The notes: a model not told the origin generated them from the sequence alone. A stretch of 18,690 bases of DNA from Heterostelium multicystogenum (GCA_003667245.1 RCNN01000400.1:1-18690); one strand, 5' to 3'. Positions 9,074 through 17,443 are shown, numbered from the stretch's first letter. Made by a program: numbers and translations.

Positions 9074-9868
9074 ATGAACATGAACGCAATCGCCCACCAC
9101 GCCCTCCACACCGCCGTGCAGACCGGCGCCCTGCAGATTCGCGGCCTGAACAAGGCCTATCGGATCGAAGGCAAGCCGCTGCCGGTGTTGCACAACATCA
9201 ACCTCGACGTGCGGCCAGGGAGTTTGTCAGCATCGTCGGCGCCAGCGGCTGCGGCAAAATCCACCTTGCTGCGCCTGATTGTCGGGCTGGAGGCCGAGTA
9301 CGAAGGCGATATCCTGCTGGACGGCCAGCCATAGCCGCCCACCAGCCTGGAGCGCGGCATTGTGTTCCAGGATCACCGCCTGTTCCCGTGGATGACCGTC
9401 AGCCAGAACATCGCCCTGGCCCTGAAAAACCACAACCTGCCCCAGTCCGAAAAGGATCGGCAAGTGGCCGAACATATCGCTCTGGTCAACCTCACCGGCT
9501 TTGAAAACGCCTACCCGCACCAGCTCTCCGGCGGCATGGCGCAACGTGCTGCAATCGCCCGGGCACTGATCAATAAACCCAAGGTACTGTTGCTCGATGA
9601 ACCACTGGGCGCCCTCGACGCCCTGACCCGTGTGCACCTGCAGCGGGAGCTGCAACGGATCTGGGTGCAACAGCGCTGCACGGTGATCATGGTCACCCAT
9701 GACATCGAAGAGGCGCTGTACCTGGGTGACCGGGTGATCGTGATGGACGCCCACCCGGGGCGGATCAAGCATGAAATCCGGGTGGACTTGCCACATCCGA
9801 GGGAGCGCAGTTCGCCGGTCTTGCAGGGCTACAAGGACCGGTTGCTGGAAGAGCTGGTCGGGCACTGA
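9074..9868 (+). CDS. ABC importer ATPase, SsuB/TauB-like (frameshifted)
   Basis: About 265 residues. The ABC signature parts come in order: Walker A GASGCGKST (near 9238-9265, with one extra A), Q-loop VFQDHRLFPW (9362-9391), signature LSGGMAQR (9524-9547), Walker B KVLLLDEPLGALDAL (9581-9625) and H-loop MVTHDIEEA (near 9690-9715). DEPLGALDALTR and HPGRI near the end are typical of the nitrate/sulfonate/taurine importer group. It starts 5 bp after the second permease (ATG 9074) and completes the operon. Indels lie near 9223, 9259 and 9328-9340, the last making an apparent TAG. No periplasmic binding protein gene with a signal peptide is present in the window for this importer. Confidence 0.92.
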
Positions 9869-9888
9869 AGACAGTGGGCATGCCGAGC

Positions 9889-9922
9889 TTTACATTTTGT
9901 ATAGTTATGGATATTTTATCCA
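9889..9922 (+). promoter_or_regulatory. Sigma-70-like promoter with everted TGGATA/TATCCA operator
   Basis: TTTACA (9889-9894), 17 bp, then TATTTT (9912-9917) form a plausible promoter for the dehydratase at 9975. TGGATA-TTT-TATCCA (9908-9922) is a perfect 6-bp dyad covering the -10 box. The same half-sites, in the opposite arrangement, occur in the regulator promoter at 13339-13354. Confidence 0.45.
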
Positions 9923-9974
9923 AACAGCAAATGCAATGCGCTTCGTGCACGGTTCATTTTCAGAGGTCCTTTCC

Positions 9975-10937
9975 ATGCAACTGTCTTTCGTACCATGACG
10001 TGATCAAAGCCGCCGAACGCCTGGAGGGCTTCGCCAACCGCACGCCGGTGTTCACCTCGCGCACCCTCGATTGCCGAGACCGGCGCCCAGGTGTTCATCA
10101 AATGCGAAAACCTGCAACGCACCGGTTCATTCAAGTTTCGCGGTGCGTTCAATGCGCTTTCCCGGTTTGACGAGGCGCAGCGCAAGGCCGGTGTAGTGGC
10201 GTTTTCCTCGGGCAATCACGCCCAAGGCATCGCACTGGCCGCCCGCCTGTTGCAGATGCCGGCCACCATCGTAATGCCCACCGACGCCCCGGCTGCCAAG
10301 GTCGCCGCCACCCGGGAATACGGCGCGACCGTGGTGTTCTACGACCGTATCACCGAAGACCGCGAGCAGAATCGGCCGCACCCTGGCCGAGCAGCACGGC
10401 ATGACGTTGATCCCCTCCTACGACCACCCGGACGTGCTGGCCGGCCAGGGCACTGCCGCCAAGGAGCTGCTGGAATTCACCGGCCCACTGGATGCCTTGT
10501 TTGTCGGCCTGGGCGGTGGCGGCATGCTCTCCGGTACGGCATTGGCCACCCGTGCGTTGTCGCCTGATTGCCTGCTGTACGGGGTCGAGCCCGAAGCCGG
10601 GAATGACGGCCAGCGTTCCTTCCAGACCGGCAGCATCGTGCACATCGACACGCCAGCGACCATCGCAGACGGCGCCCAGACCCAGCACCTTGGCAATCAC
10701 ACCTTCCCGATCATCCGCGAGAACGTGAATGACATCCTTACGGTCTCGGACGCCGAGTTAGTGGAGTCGATGAGGTTCTTCATGCAACGCATGAAGATGG
10801 TCGTGGAGCCCACCGGTTGCCTCGGCCTTGCGGCCTTGCGCAACCTCAAGCAGCAGTTCCGGGGCCAGCGCGTAGGCATCATCGTGACCGGTGGCAACGT
10901 CGATATCGAGAAGTACGCGAGCCTGCTAAAGGGCTAA
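9975..10937 (+). CDS. PLP-dependent fold-type II dehydratase, threonine / threo-3-hydroxyaspartate ammonia-lyase-like (frameshifted)
   Basis: About 320 residues. The product should deaminate a beta-hydroxy amino acid (Ser, Thr or 3-hydroxyaspartate) to a 2-oxo acid through an enamine. The PLP lysine is in SFKFRGAFNAL (AAG 10133-10135). SSGNHAQGIALAARL, the glycine loop VGLGGGGMLSG (near 10503-10535) and C-terminal VVEPTGCLGLAAL are all family hallmarks. The length fits the short serine racemase / SRY1 group, not the longer IlvA with its ACT-like regulatory domain. ATG 9975 follows AGAGG with an 8-bp gap. Indels lie near 9985, 10072 and 10368, all single insertions. With a dicarboxylate-type symporter and RidA next door, threo-3-hydroxyaspartate is an attractive substrate, but serine or threonine cannot be excluded. 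Confidence 0.85.
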
Positions 10938-10957
10938 AACCTCTAACAAGAAAATAC

Positions 10958-10979
10958 TGTGGCGAGCGTGCTTGCCACA
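10958..10979. repeat. Single REP-like palindrome
   Basis: TGTGGCGAGCGTGCTTGCCA (10958 onward, followed by CA) is an interrupted palindrome of the Pseudomonas TGTGGCGAGC REP type. It lies 20 bp after the dehydratase stop and may act as a weak terminator between this gene and the symporter. Confidence 0.65.
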
Positions 10980-11059
10980 TGGCTTCCTGCTGCCTGCAAT
11001 TTCTGCCGCCTATAAAAAATGCCTGGGTGTTCCCTGAGCGTTAACAACAAGAGGTGCTT

Positions 11060-12310
11060 ATGAAAAATCGTTACCTGGCCCGGGCCATTGTGATTGCGAT
11101 CATCCTTGGCGTGCTGGTGGGGGCCGTGCTGCATGCCCAACTGGACGCCGACACCGCCAAGACCATCGCGGGTTACTTCAGCATGGTCACCGACGTGTTT
11201 TTGCGCCTGATCAAGATGGTCATCGCGCCGCTGGTGCTGGCGACGTTGATCAGTGGCGTGGCGAGCATGGCCGACAGCGGTTCCATCGCCCGTGTCGGGT
11301 TGAAGGCGATGACCTGGTTTTTGATTGCGTCCGTGGTATCGCTGCTGATCGGTTTGACATTGGCCAATCTGTTTCAGCCAGGCGCGGGGCTCAACCTGAG
11401 TGTGGCGGCCAACGGCAACAGCGGTTTGAACACCGCCAGCTTCAACCTGTCGGGTTTTTGTCCCATGTATTCCCCCGCAGCATCGTCGAGGGCCATGGGC
11501 AACAATGAGGTGCTGCAAATCGTGGTGTTTTCGTTGTTCTTCGGCGCAGCGCTGGCGTTCGTCAAGGGCAGCGCCAGGTCGCCGATCCTGCACGTGCTGG
11601 AAGAACTGACCCAGGTGATGTTCCGCATCACCGAATACGTGATGGTGATCGCGCCGCTGGCGGTGTTTGCCGCAATTGCCGCCACCATCAGCCTGTACGG
11701 GCTGGGGATGGTGGTCAGCTTTGGCAAGTTGATCGCGCAGTTCTACCTGGGCCTGGCGGTGCTGTGGCTGGTGATCAGCGGCGTGGGTTACCTGGCGCTG
11801 GGCGCACGTTTTCAAACAACTGTTGCAGTTGCTGCGCAGCCCGGTTTTGCTGGCGTTCTCCACCGCCAGCAGCGAGGCGGCCTACCCCAAGACCATCGCC
11901 GCCCTGGATAGCTTCGGCTCGCCCAAGCGCATCAACAGTTTTGTGCTGCCCCTGGGTTACTCGTTCAACCTCGACGGTTCGATGATGTACCAGGCGTTTA
12001 TCGTGATGTTCATCGCCCAGGCCTATGGCATCGAAATGAGCTTCGGCCATCAGGTAATGATCCTGCTGACCTTGCTCGTCATCAGCAAAGGCACCGCCGG
12101 CGTGGCGCGCGGCTCACTGGTGGTGCTCGCGGCGGGCCTGCCGATGGTCGGCCTGCCGGAAGCCGGTTTGCTTGCTGATTCCTCGCCGTGGACCCGATCC
12201 TCGACATGGGCCGTACCGCCACCAACGTGTTCGGCTGCGGCGTGGCCACGGCGGTGATTGGCCACGGTGCCACCGATGAACAACCTGCTCCCCTTCCCTC
12301 CCTTGCTTGA
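11060..12310 (+). CDS. DAACS family (GltP/DctA-like) dicarboxylate or acidic amino acid symporter (frameshifted)
   Basis: About 417 residues; an inner-membrane cation-coupled symporter. Hallmarks in order: an N-terminal segment RAIVIAIILGVLVGAVLHA, TDVFLRLIKMVIAPLVLATL, the HP1-type serine segment AFSTASSEAAYPKT, the cation-site motif SFNLDGSMMYQ, SKGTAGVARGS, and TM8 DPILDMGRTATNV. The last keeps the residues equal to Asp390, Asp394, Arg397, Thr398 and Asn401 of GltPh; the arginine is what selects a side-chain carboxylate, so an acidic substrate is expected. ATG 11060 follows AAGAGGTG. Two compensating indels (near 11456 and 11492) garble about 11 residues in an otherwise perfect frame; others are near 11808 and 12168-12182. 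RidA starts 12 bp later, which suggests cotranscription. Confidence 0.9.
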
Positions 12311-12322
12311 GAACTGCCGATC

Positions 12323-12700
12323 ATGAAGATTCACCACACAGCCACTGCCTCCCAGCCTGCCGGGCACTACTCCCAGGCCCTAAGCCACCAGGGCACGCTG
12401 TACATCTCCGGTCAATTGCCGGTGAGCCCTGACGGGCGTCATAACCTCGAGGCTTCGTTTGCCGAACAGGCTCAAGTGGCCCTGGACAATCTGTTGGCGA
12501 TTTTGAAGGCCGCAGACGGCTCACCCGCAGACCTGGTGGAAAGTCACGGTGTACGTGGTGGGGGTAAAACACTGGCCTGAATTTGATGGCTTGTACGCCG
12601 CTGCGCTGGGGGATCACCGCCCGCCCGCGCGGTGGTGCCGGTGCCGGAACTGCACCACGGCTATCTGATTGAAATCGAAGCCGTGGCGCGCTCGGCATAG
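12323..12700 (+). CDS. RidA / YjgF family 2-iminoacid (enamine/imine) deaminase (frameshifted)
   Basis: About 126 residues, normal for RidA. It hydrolyses the reactive enamine/imine made by PLP dehydratases, releasing ammonia and a 2-oxo acid. Family features are PAGHYSQALSHQGTLYISGQ near the N-terminus, AQVALDNLLAILKAA, VTVYVVGVKHWPEFDGLY, and the C-terminal segment with PARAVVPVPEL followed by GYLIEIEAVA, where the arginine corresponds to the substrate-carboxylate Arg of the family. Single-base indels lie near 12543 and 12615. It follows the symporter by 12 bp and its stop (12698-12700) is one base from the stop of the convergent regulator gene. Placement between dehydratases fits its chemistry. 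Confidence 0.9.
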
Positions 12701-12701
12701 G

Positions 12702-13328
12702 TCATTTGGCGTAGGTGTAGACCGCCGCCCGCGAGACCCCAAGGTGTGAGGCAACCGTTTCCATGGCACGCCGGATGTCCATCACGCCGGCTTCTTTCAG
12801 CTCTTGCATCAGCAGGCGCCGGTCGGCGGCCTTGAGGGCACGTGGGGTGGTCGCCAGGCGTGCGGCGAACTGGTCGATGCGCGCACGAATGGCGTCGGCA
12901 CCGGACGGGTCGAGAGACTCGGCGGGCCGGTCGCCGCTGACCGAGCCGAACTGTTCCAGCATGCCCTGCAAGCCACGGAACAACGAGAGGTCGACGTTCA
13001 TGCACAAGGCCGCCACGTACTTGCCGGTGGAGTCCTTGATGCCGATGGAAGTGCTCTTGACCTGACGCCCGTCGGCGAACTGGTTCTGGTAGTTGGCGAT
13101 CACCTGCGGGTACTCGGGATCGGCAATCCGCGCCAGGCCCAGCTCGGTGGCCGGGTCACCCGGCTGGCGCCCGGAGAGGTTGTTGTGGATGGCCATGATT
13201 GCGTGCTGCGGGTCGCGCAGGTCGTGCAGCACGACCTCGCAAAACGGGCTGAAGGTCTTGCTCAGGCCTTCGGCAATCTGTTCGAGTTGGCTGATCAAGG
13301 CCGCTTGTTCGGGAGTGTGTTTTTTCAT
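12702..13328 (-). CDS. YheO-PAS / HTH transcriptional regulator (DauR-like), intact
   Basis: A 208-residue open frame without any break, the only clearly intact gene here. Residues about 12-125 form a YheO-type PAS domain (FSPFCEVVLHDLRDPQHAI, a GIKDSTGKYVAALCMNVDLS strand pair). The C-terminal 55 residues hold a helix-turn-helix ending VASHLGVSRAAVYTYAK. Relatives such as DauR regulate D-amino-acid catabolism in Pseudomonas. It diverges from the DSD1-like gene, and a 16-bp palindrome lies between its -35 and -10 boxes, so autoregulation is likely. Start ATG 13328 has no Shine-Dalgarno and sits where transcription should begin. The effector is probably an amino acid or derivative handled by the neighbouring enzymes (inference). 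Confidence 0.93.
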   Translation of the reverse strand: MKKHTPEQAALISQLEQIAEGLSKTFSPFCEVVLHDLRDPQHAIMAIHNNLSGRQPGDPATELGLARIADPEYPQVIANYQNQFADGRQVKSTSIGIKDSTGKYVAALCMNVDLSLFRGLQGMLEQFGSVSGDRPAESLDPSGADAIRARIDQFAARLATTPRALKAADRRLLMQELKEAGVMDIRRAMETVASHLGVSRAAVYTYAK

Positions 13329-13334
13329 TCAGAC

Positions 13335-13363
13335 AACATATCCAGTACTGGATAGACCGTCAA
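13335..13363 (-). promoter_or_regulatory. Regulator promoter with 16-bp palindromic operator
   Basis: On the minus strand TTGACG (13363-13358), a 17-bp spacer and TATGTT (13340-13335) form a good sigma-70 promoter. The spacer is almost filled by the perfect palindrome TATCCAGTACTGGATA (13339-13354). The operator also lies 31 bp upstream of ATG 13386 of the divergent gene, so one site could control both. Confidence 0.65.
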
Positions 13364-13385
13364 TTTACCTTTTGGAGTGTGCACG

Positions 13386-14499
13386 ATGGAAACCCCGACA
13401 GCTTTGCTGGATGTGAGCCGGATGCAGCGCAATATCCTGCGTATGCAGCAGCGTGCCGATGACTTGGGTGTGAGCTTGCGGCCCCATGTGAAGACCCATA
13501 AATGTGCCGAGGTGGTGGCGGCGCAAATCGCTGCCGGGGCCACGGGGATTACGGTTTCGACGTTGAAGGAGGCCGAGTATTTTTCGACCTCGGCATTCGG
13601 GACGTTCTGTATGCGGTGGCGATGGCGCCGCATAAATTGCCTCAGGCGTTGGCGTTGCGTCGTCAGGGGTGTGCGCTGACGCTGATCACCGACAGCCTTG
13701 CCGGGGCCCGGGCGATTGTCGAGTTTGGTGCGCTGCAGGGTGAGGTTTTTGCGTGCTGATTGAGATTGACTGTGATGGGCACCGGTCCGGGGTGAAGCCT
13801 CAGGATCCGCTGTTGCTGGAGATCGCCAGGCTGCTGTATGGCGGCGGGATGCTTGCCGGGGTGTTGACTCATGCCGGGGAAAGTTACGGGCTGGATACGC
13901 CTGAGGCGTTGCGGGCGATTGCCGAGCAGGAACGGGCGCGCTGTGTTGCAGCGGCCGAGGTGATTCGGGGGGCGGGGTTGCCTTGCTTGCAGGTGAGTGT
14001 GGGTTCGACGCCCACGGCGCTGTCGGCGGTGAGCCTGGAGGGTGTGACTGAGCTGCGGGCTGGGGTTTATGCGTTTTTTGATTTGGTGATGCATAACGTT
14101 GGGGTGGTGCCGCATTGATGAGCTGGCGTTGAGTGTGCTGACTACGGTGATCGGGCATCAGGTGGAAAAAGGGCTGGATCATTACCGACGCGGGGTGGAT
14201 GGCGATGAAGTCCGGGATCGTGGGACGCAGTCGCAGAAGCGGGGAATTTTGGTTATGGGCAGGTGTGTACCGAGGGTGGCGAGGTGATTGAGGGGTTGCT
14301 GGTGGGCAGCGCGAATCAGGAGCATGGGGTGGCTTGGTTCGACGGGGTGCCGGTGGATGTGGTTGAGCGGTTTCCGCTGGGGACGCGGCTGAGGGTTTTG
14401 CCTAACCATGCGTGTGCTACGGGGACGCAGTTCGGCAGCTATGGCGCGCTGCTGGAGAATGGTGAGGTGCAGGTTTGGGAGCGGTTGCGGGGGTGGTAG
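13386..14499 (+). CDS. D-serine dehydratase (DSD1) / D-threonine aldolase-fold PLP enzyme (frameshifted)
   Basis: About 371 residues; fold-type III (alanine-racemase-like barrel) enzyme acting on D-beta-hydroxy amino acids. Opening TPTALLDVSRMQRNI, then LRPHVKTHK with the expected PLP lysine Lys36 (AAG 13491-13493). GATGITVSTLKEAEYF, LIEIDCDGHRSG, SVGSTPTALS and the late DAGWMAMSRDRGT follow the family order. Near the C-terminus NHACAT gives an H-x-C pair (His codon 14407-14409, Cys 14413-14415), the zinc motif I associate with DSD1-type D-serine and D-threo-3-hydroxyaspartate dehydratases; aldolases usually have H-x-D. Start ATG 13386 has GGAG 8 bp upstream. Indels lie near 13580, 13752, 14108, 14168 and 14210-14250. 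Aldolase activity remains possible. Confidence 0.85.
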
Positions 14500-14502
14500 A
14501 TC

Positions 14503-14590
14503 GGGGGCATATCCGTTATTTGGGTGGTGGCCGATATTGGTTCCGCTCTTACAAGCGGCCTGAAAGCCGGCTTGAGTGTTAAAAGCCAAA
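14503..14590 (+). repeat. Pseudomonas intergenic repeat, left copy
   Basis: It holds two adjoining blocks: an outer block (CATATCCGTTATTTGGGT then TGGTTCCGCTCTTACAAGCG) and an inner block (CGGCCTGAAAGCCGGCTTGA then GTGTTAAAAGCCAA). Both reappear inverted at 14716-14880 with a few mismatches. The sequence resembles a widespread Pseudomonas dispersed repeat that I recognise but cannot name from a database. It begins 3 bp after the DSD1-like stop. Confidence 0.7.
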
Positions 14591-14617
14591 TCAGAAGCTA
14601 AAGGCGGGCACGGTCCA

Positions 14618-14707
14618 CTGTAGGAGCTGGCTTGCCGGCGATGGCATCAACTGGGTGTACCTGATGCACCGAGGTGTCTCGCATCGCCGGCAAGCCAGCT
14701 CCTACAG
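14618..14707. repeat. REP pair (BIME), CTGTAGGAGC type
   Basis: The arms 14618-14643 and 14682-14707 are perfect reverse complements over 26 bp (CTGTAGGAGCTGGCTTGCCG and beyond). The element sits at the centre of a larger inverted structure formed by the flanking repeat copies. Confidence 0.88.
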
Positions 14708-14715
14708 AAAAGCGC

Positions 14716-14880
14716 TTGGCTTTTAACACTCAGGTCGGCTTTCAGGCCGCCGTGCTCTTGCTTTTGATCTTGATCTGACTGCCCCAATAAGCCCGAGGCC
14801 GAACGCAGGTATTGCGCAGCGGCCCTCGCTGTAAGAGCGAAACCATAGGTAGCCGTTACCCAGACAACGAATATACACCC
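14716..14880 (-). repeat. Pseudomonas intergenic repeat, right (inverted) copy with insertion
   Basis: 14716-14751 is the reverse complement of the inner block of the left copy (about 33 of 36 bp). 14821-14880 is the more diverged reverse complement of the outer block (CGCTGTAAGAGCGAAACCA is the clearest part). The two blocks are separated here by about 70 bp that the left copy lacks. The following 14881-14983 is A-rich leader with no convincing promoter. Confidence 0.65.
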
Positions 14881-14983
14881 ATACCAAAAGAGTATCAAAC
14901 CATACCAACCCGATATTAGACGAAAGCAAAACCAGCAGAGGAAACTACCCACAATTACAAAAATACCTAAAGAGTATAAAAAA

Positions 14984-16381
14984 ATGCCCACCCACTCTTC
15001 ATGGATCGTACTGTCCATCACCGGCCTGTACATGCTCAGCCTGGCACTGATCAGCTACGGCGTCCGCCGCCACTCCGCAGCGCCAACAACTACACCACCG
15101 GCGGCGGCCACTTCCCGGCGTTCCTGATCGGCTTCCTGATGCTCTCGGAATTTATCGGCACCGCAGTCAGCATCGGCCACCGCCCAAACCGGCTTCAAGG
15201 TCGGCATCTCCGCCGCATGGAACCTGTTCGCCCTGGCCCTGGGCTTCGTACTCTTCGCCTGGCTACTGGCGCGCAAATACAAGGACCTGGGCGACAACAC
15301 CATCTCCGGCGTTACTCGCGCGCAACTACGGCCAACGCACCCGCTTCGCCACGTCGATCATCACCATCTTTGCCCTGGAGATCGTCGCCGTCTCGATCTA
15401 CGCCAGCGGCGGCGCCGTATTGGCCAGCGTGATGCAAGTAGACCGAACCCTGGCGATCGTGATCGTCGGCGTAGTCTCGGTGGCATACGTCAGCATCGGC
15501 GGCATGCGCTCAGTGATCTACACCAACTTCGTCCACGCCGCCCTGAAATACCTGGGCGTCGCCCTGGCCTTGTGGTTCGGCTTTGAAGCAGGTGGGCGGC
15601 ATCGGCCAGCTGCAAGCGCAATTGCCCGCCAGCATGTTTGACTGGACCGCCGTGGGTTGGGGCCAGATCATCGCCTGGATGATCGCCGGGATCGGTTCGA
15701 TCTTCTCCACCCAATACGTAATCCAGGCGTGAAACACCGTCAGCCATGCAGGCAAGGCCCAGCGCGCCTGTTTCTACGTGGCGGTGCTTGATGGTGCCGT
15801 TCGGCATCGGCGCAGCACACTTGATATCGGTATGCTGCAGCGCGCCTGCCCCCAAGGCCTTCCCCACCCTGATCGCCAGCATGGACCAACTGACGGCCGG
15901 GCTGGTGGTGGCAGGCCTTGCCGGCTCGCTGTTCGGCACCATTTCGGCGGTGAGCATGGGCTCGGCGACGTTGTTGCTGCGGACTTCTACGAGCCATGGT
16001 TCAACCCGGAAAAAAAAGCGACGCCAAGTCCCTGCGCTTCGTGCGCCTGGCGACCATCGCTGTCGGCCTGTTGCCGATTGCCCTGGCACTGACCTCGGAC
16101 AAGTGTGCTGATGATCGCCTTCCTCGGCAAGGCGTTGCGCGCCTCCCTGGCCGTGCTGGTGTTGATGGTGTTCTACGCGCCGAAATTCGGCACGGCGGCC
16201 GGGGCATTCCTGAGCATCATTGCCTCGTTGCTCGCGACCGTGGGGCTGGTTCCTCGCCGGTAATCCGTGGGGCATCGACAACGCCTACATCGCCCTGTTC
16301 ACGCCGTTGATCATCATGGGCATCAGCCATGTGACGCGCCGCAGGACACCGGCCGAACCCCTGGTGGCAGCCACGAGCTGA
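14984..16381 (+). CDS. Sodium:solute symporter (SSS) family permease (frameshifted)
   Basis: About 466 residues, with roughly 12 hydrophobic segments. ATG 14984 opens MPTHSSWIVLSITGLYMLSL; AAAGAG 14969-14974 is a weak ribosome site. Family features are GGGHFPAFLIGFLMLSEFIG near residue 40, YVSIGGMRSVIYTNFVHA, IIAWMIAGIGSIFSTQYVIQ, and GTISAVSMGSATLLLRDFYE, the last being the serine-rich sodium-site helix followed by the usual cytoplasmic RDFY. The C-terminus is hydrophilic (VTRRRTPAEPLVAATS, TGA 16379-16381). Indels lie near 15075, 15188, 15315, 15590, 15787, 15835, 16005, 16105, 16135 and 16248; an apparent TGA at 15730-15732 is explained by one lost G and one gained A. The substrate is unknown; its position suggests an amino acid or hydroxy-amino acid. 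Confidence 0.87.
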
Positions 16382-16418
16382 GGTAGGATGGCAGCCTCAC
16401 CCAAAAGGAACTTGTGAA

Positions 16419-17345
16419 ATGCTGCCGATTCGCACCCCGTTGATCCTGCACCCCGGCTTGTCTAGCGCTACCCGGCGGGTCTGGCTGAGCTCGAGAACCT
16501 GCAACCCTGTGGCTCGTTCAAGTTGCGCGGCATGACCACGCTGTGCGCCTACGCGGCGAGCCAGGCGCAAGACCACGGTGGTATGCCCCTCCGGCGGCAA
16601 TGCCGGGCTGGCCACGGCCTTCGCGGCGCGCGGCCTGGGGTACAGGCGCGGATCGTGGTGCCGACCACCACCCCCGAAGCCACCCGCGCACGCATCCGCC
16701 AGGCCGGGGCCGAGGTGGTGGTGCACGGTGATCTGTGGGATCAATCCAATGAGCTGGCGCTGCAACTCTCCGAATCACATGAGGCACTGTATGTGCCGGC
16801 CTTTGATCACCCGCTGTTGTGGGAAGGCCACAGCAGCATGATCGATGAGATTCTTGAGGACTGCCCCTCAGGTGGGCGCCATCGTGACCTCGGTGGGCGG
16901 CGGTGGACTGCTCGCGGGCGTTCTGACGGGCCTGGAGCGTCATGGGCGGTTCGGCTGCAAGGTGATTGCGTGTGAAACGGCGGGCGCGGCTTCGTTTGCT
17001 GCTGCCGTAGAGGCTGGAAAGCCCGTGCGGCTGGCGAAGATCGATACCGTGGCCAAGTCGTTGGCCGCGACCCAGGTGGCGGCGTGGCCGGTGCAGCATA
17101 TCGGCAGGTTTGCCCATCAATGCGTGGTGTTGAGTGATGCCGACGCGATGATGGGCGTGGCGCGGTACGCCGATGATTTACGCCAGTTGGTGGAACCGGC
17201 ATGTGGGGTTTCGTTGGCCGTGGCGTATCTGGAGCATGGGGCGATTGCCGGGATTGAGGATGTGGTGGTGATTGTGTGTGGTGGGGTAAGCATCAGTGCC
17301 GAAACGGTTGCTCAGTGGCAGAACACGGTCTCTCTACCGAATTAA
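16419..17345 (+). CDS. L-serine/threonine dehydratase, mammalian SDS-type PLP enzyme (frameshifted)
   Basis: About 308 residues. It is a fold-type II PLP enzyme that should convert L-serine to pyruvate (or L-threonine to 2-oxobutanoate). The lysine is in PCGSFKLRG (AAG 16520-16522), the substrate loop is CPSGGNAGLATAFAARG, the phosphate loop is TSVGGGGLLAGVLTGL (near 16887-16934), and VEPACGVSLAVAYLEHG near the C-terminus matches the serine dehydratase (SDS) group rather than IlvA. There is no regulatory ACT domain. ATG 16419 follows AAAAGGAAC. It is clearly different from the dehydratase at 9975, so the cluster has two L-type dehydratase families. Indels lie near 16480, 16568, 16633 and 16866. 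It follows the SSS symporter by 37 bp, probably in one operon. Confidence 0.87.
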
Positions 17346-17353
17346 AATCCCCC

Positions 17354-17443
17354 TGTGGGAGCGGGCTTGCTCGCGAAGGCGGTGGTTCAGTCGACATATC
17401 CAGCGCCTGACACACCGCCTTCGCGAGCAAGCCCGCTCCCACA
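17354..17443. terminator. REP pair acting as probable bidirectional terminator
   Basis: The arms 17354-17384 and 17413-17443 are perfect reverse complements over 31 bp (TGTGGGAGCGGGCTTGCTCG and beyond). It lies between the convergent stops of the L-serine dehydratase (17345) and the GMC oxidoreductase (17461), the usual location of Pseudomonas BIMEs. Confidence 0.8.

Noticed and set aside
9328..9340. TAG within the ABC ATPase as a real gene end or split gene
   Set aside because: Walker A lies before it and the Q-loop, signature and Walker B after it at normal spacing, and indels flank the site. Sequence error is the simpler reading.
11005..11020. TATAAA before the symporter as a -10 box
   Set aside because: No acceptable -35 sequence lies 16-18 bp upstream, so it was not annotated as a promoter.
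10943..11863. A 306-residue His/Gln/Arg-rich minus-strand open frame
   Set aside because: Its composition is that of an antisense shadow of a membrane protein gene. The plus strand encodes the DAACS symporter with clear motifs.
13325..14182. A long minus-strand open frame opposite the DSD1-like gene
   Set aside because: Pro/Ser/Gln/Arg-rich shadow frame with no domain. The plus strand carries the PLP lysine and metal motif.
15730..15732. In-frame TGA in the SSS symporter as a recoded codon
   Set aside because: Moving one base (GCGGTGAAC for GCGTGAAAC) restores a normal reading, and there is no selenocysteine-type hairpin or functional reason for recoding.
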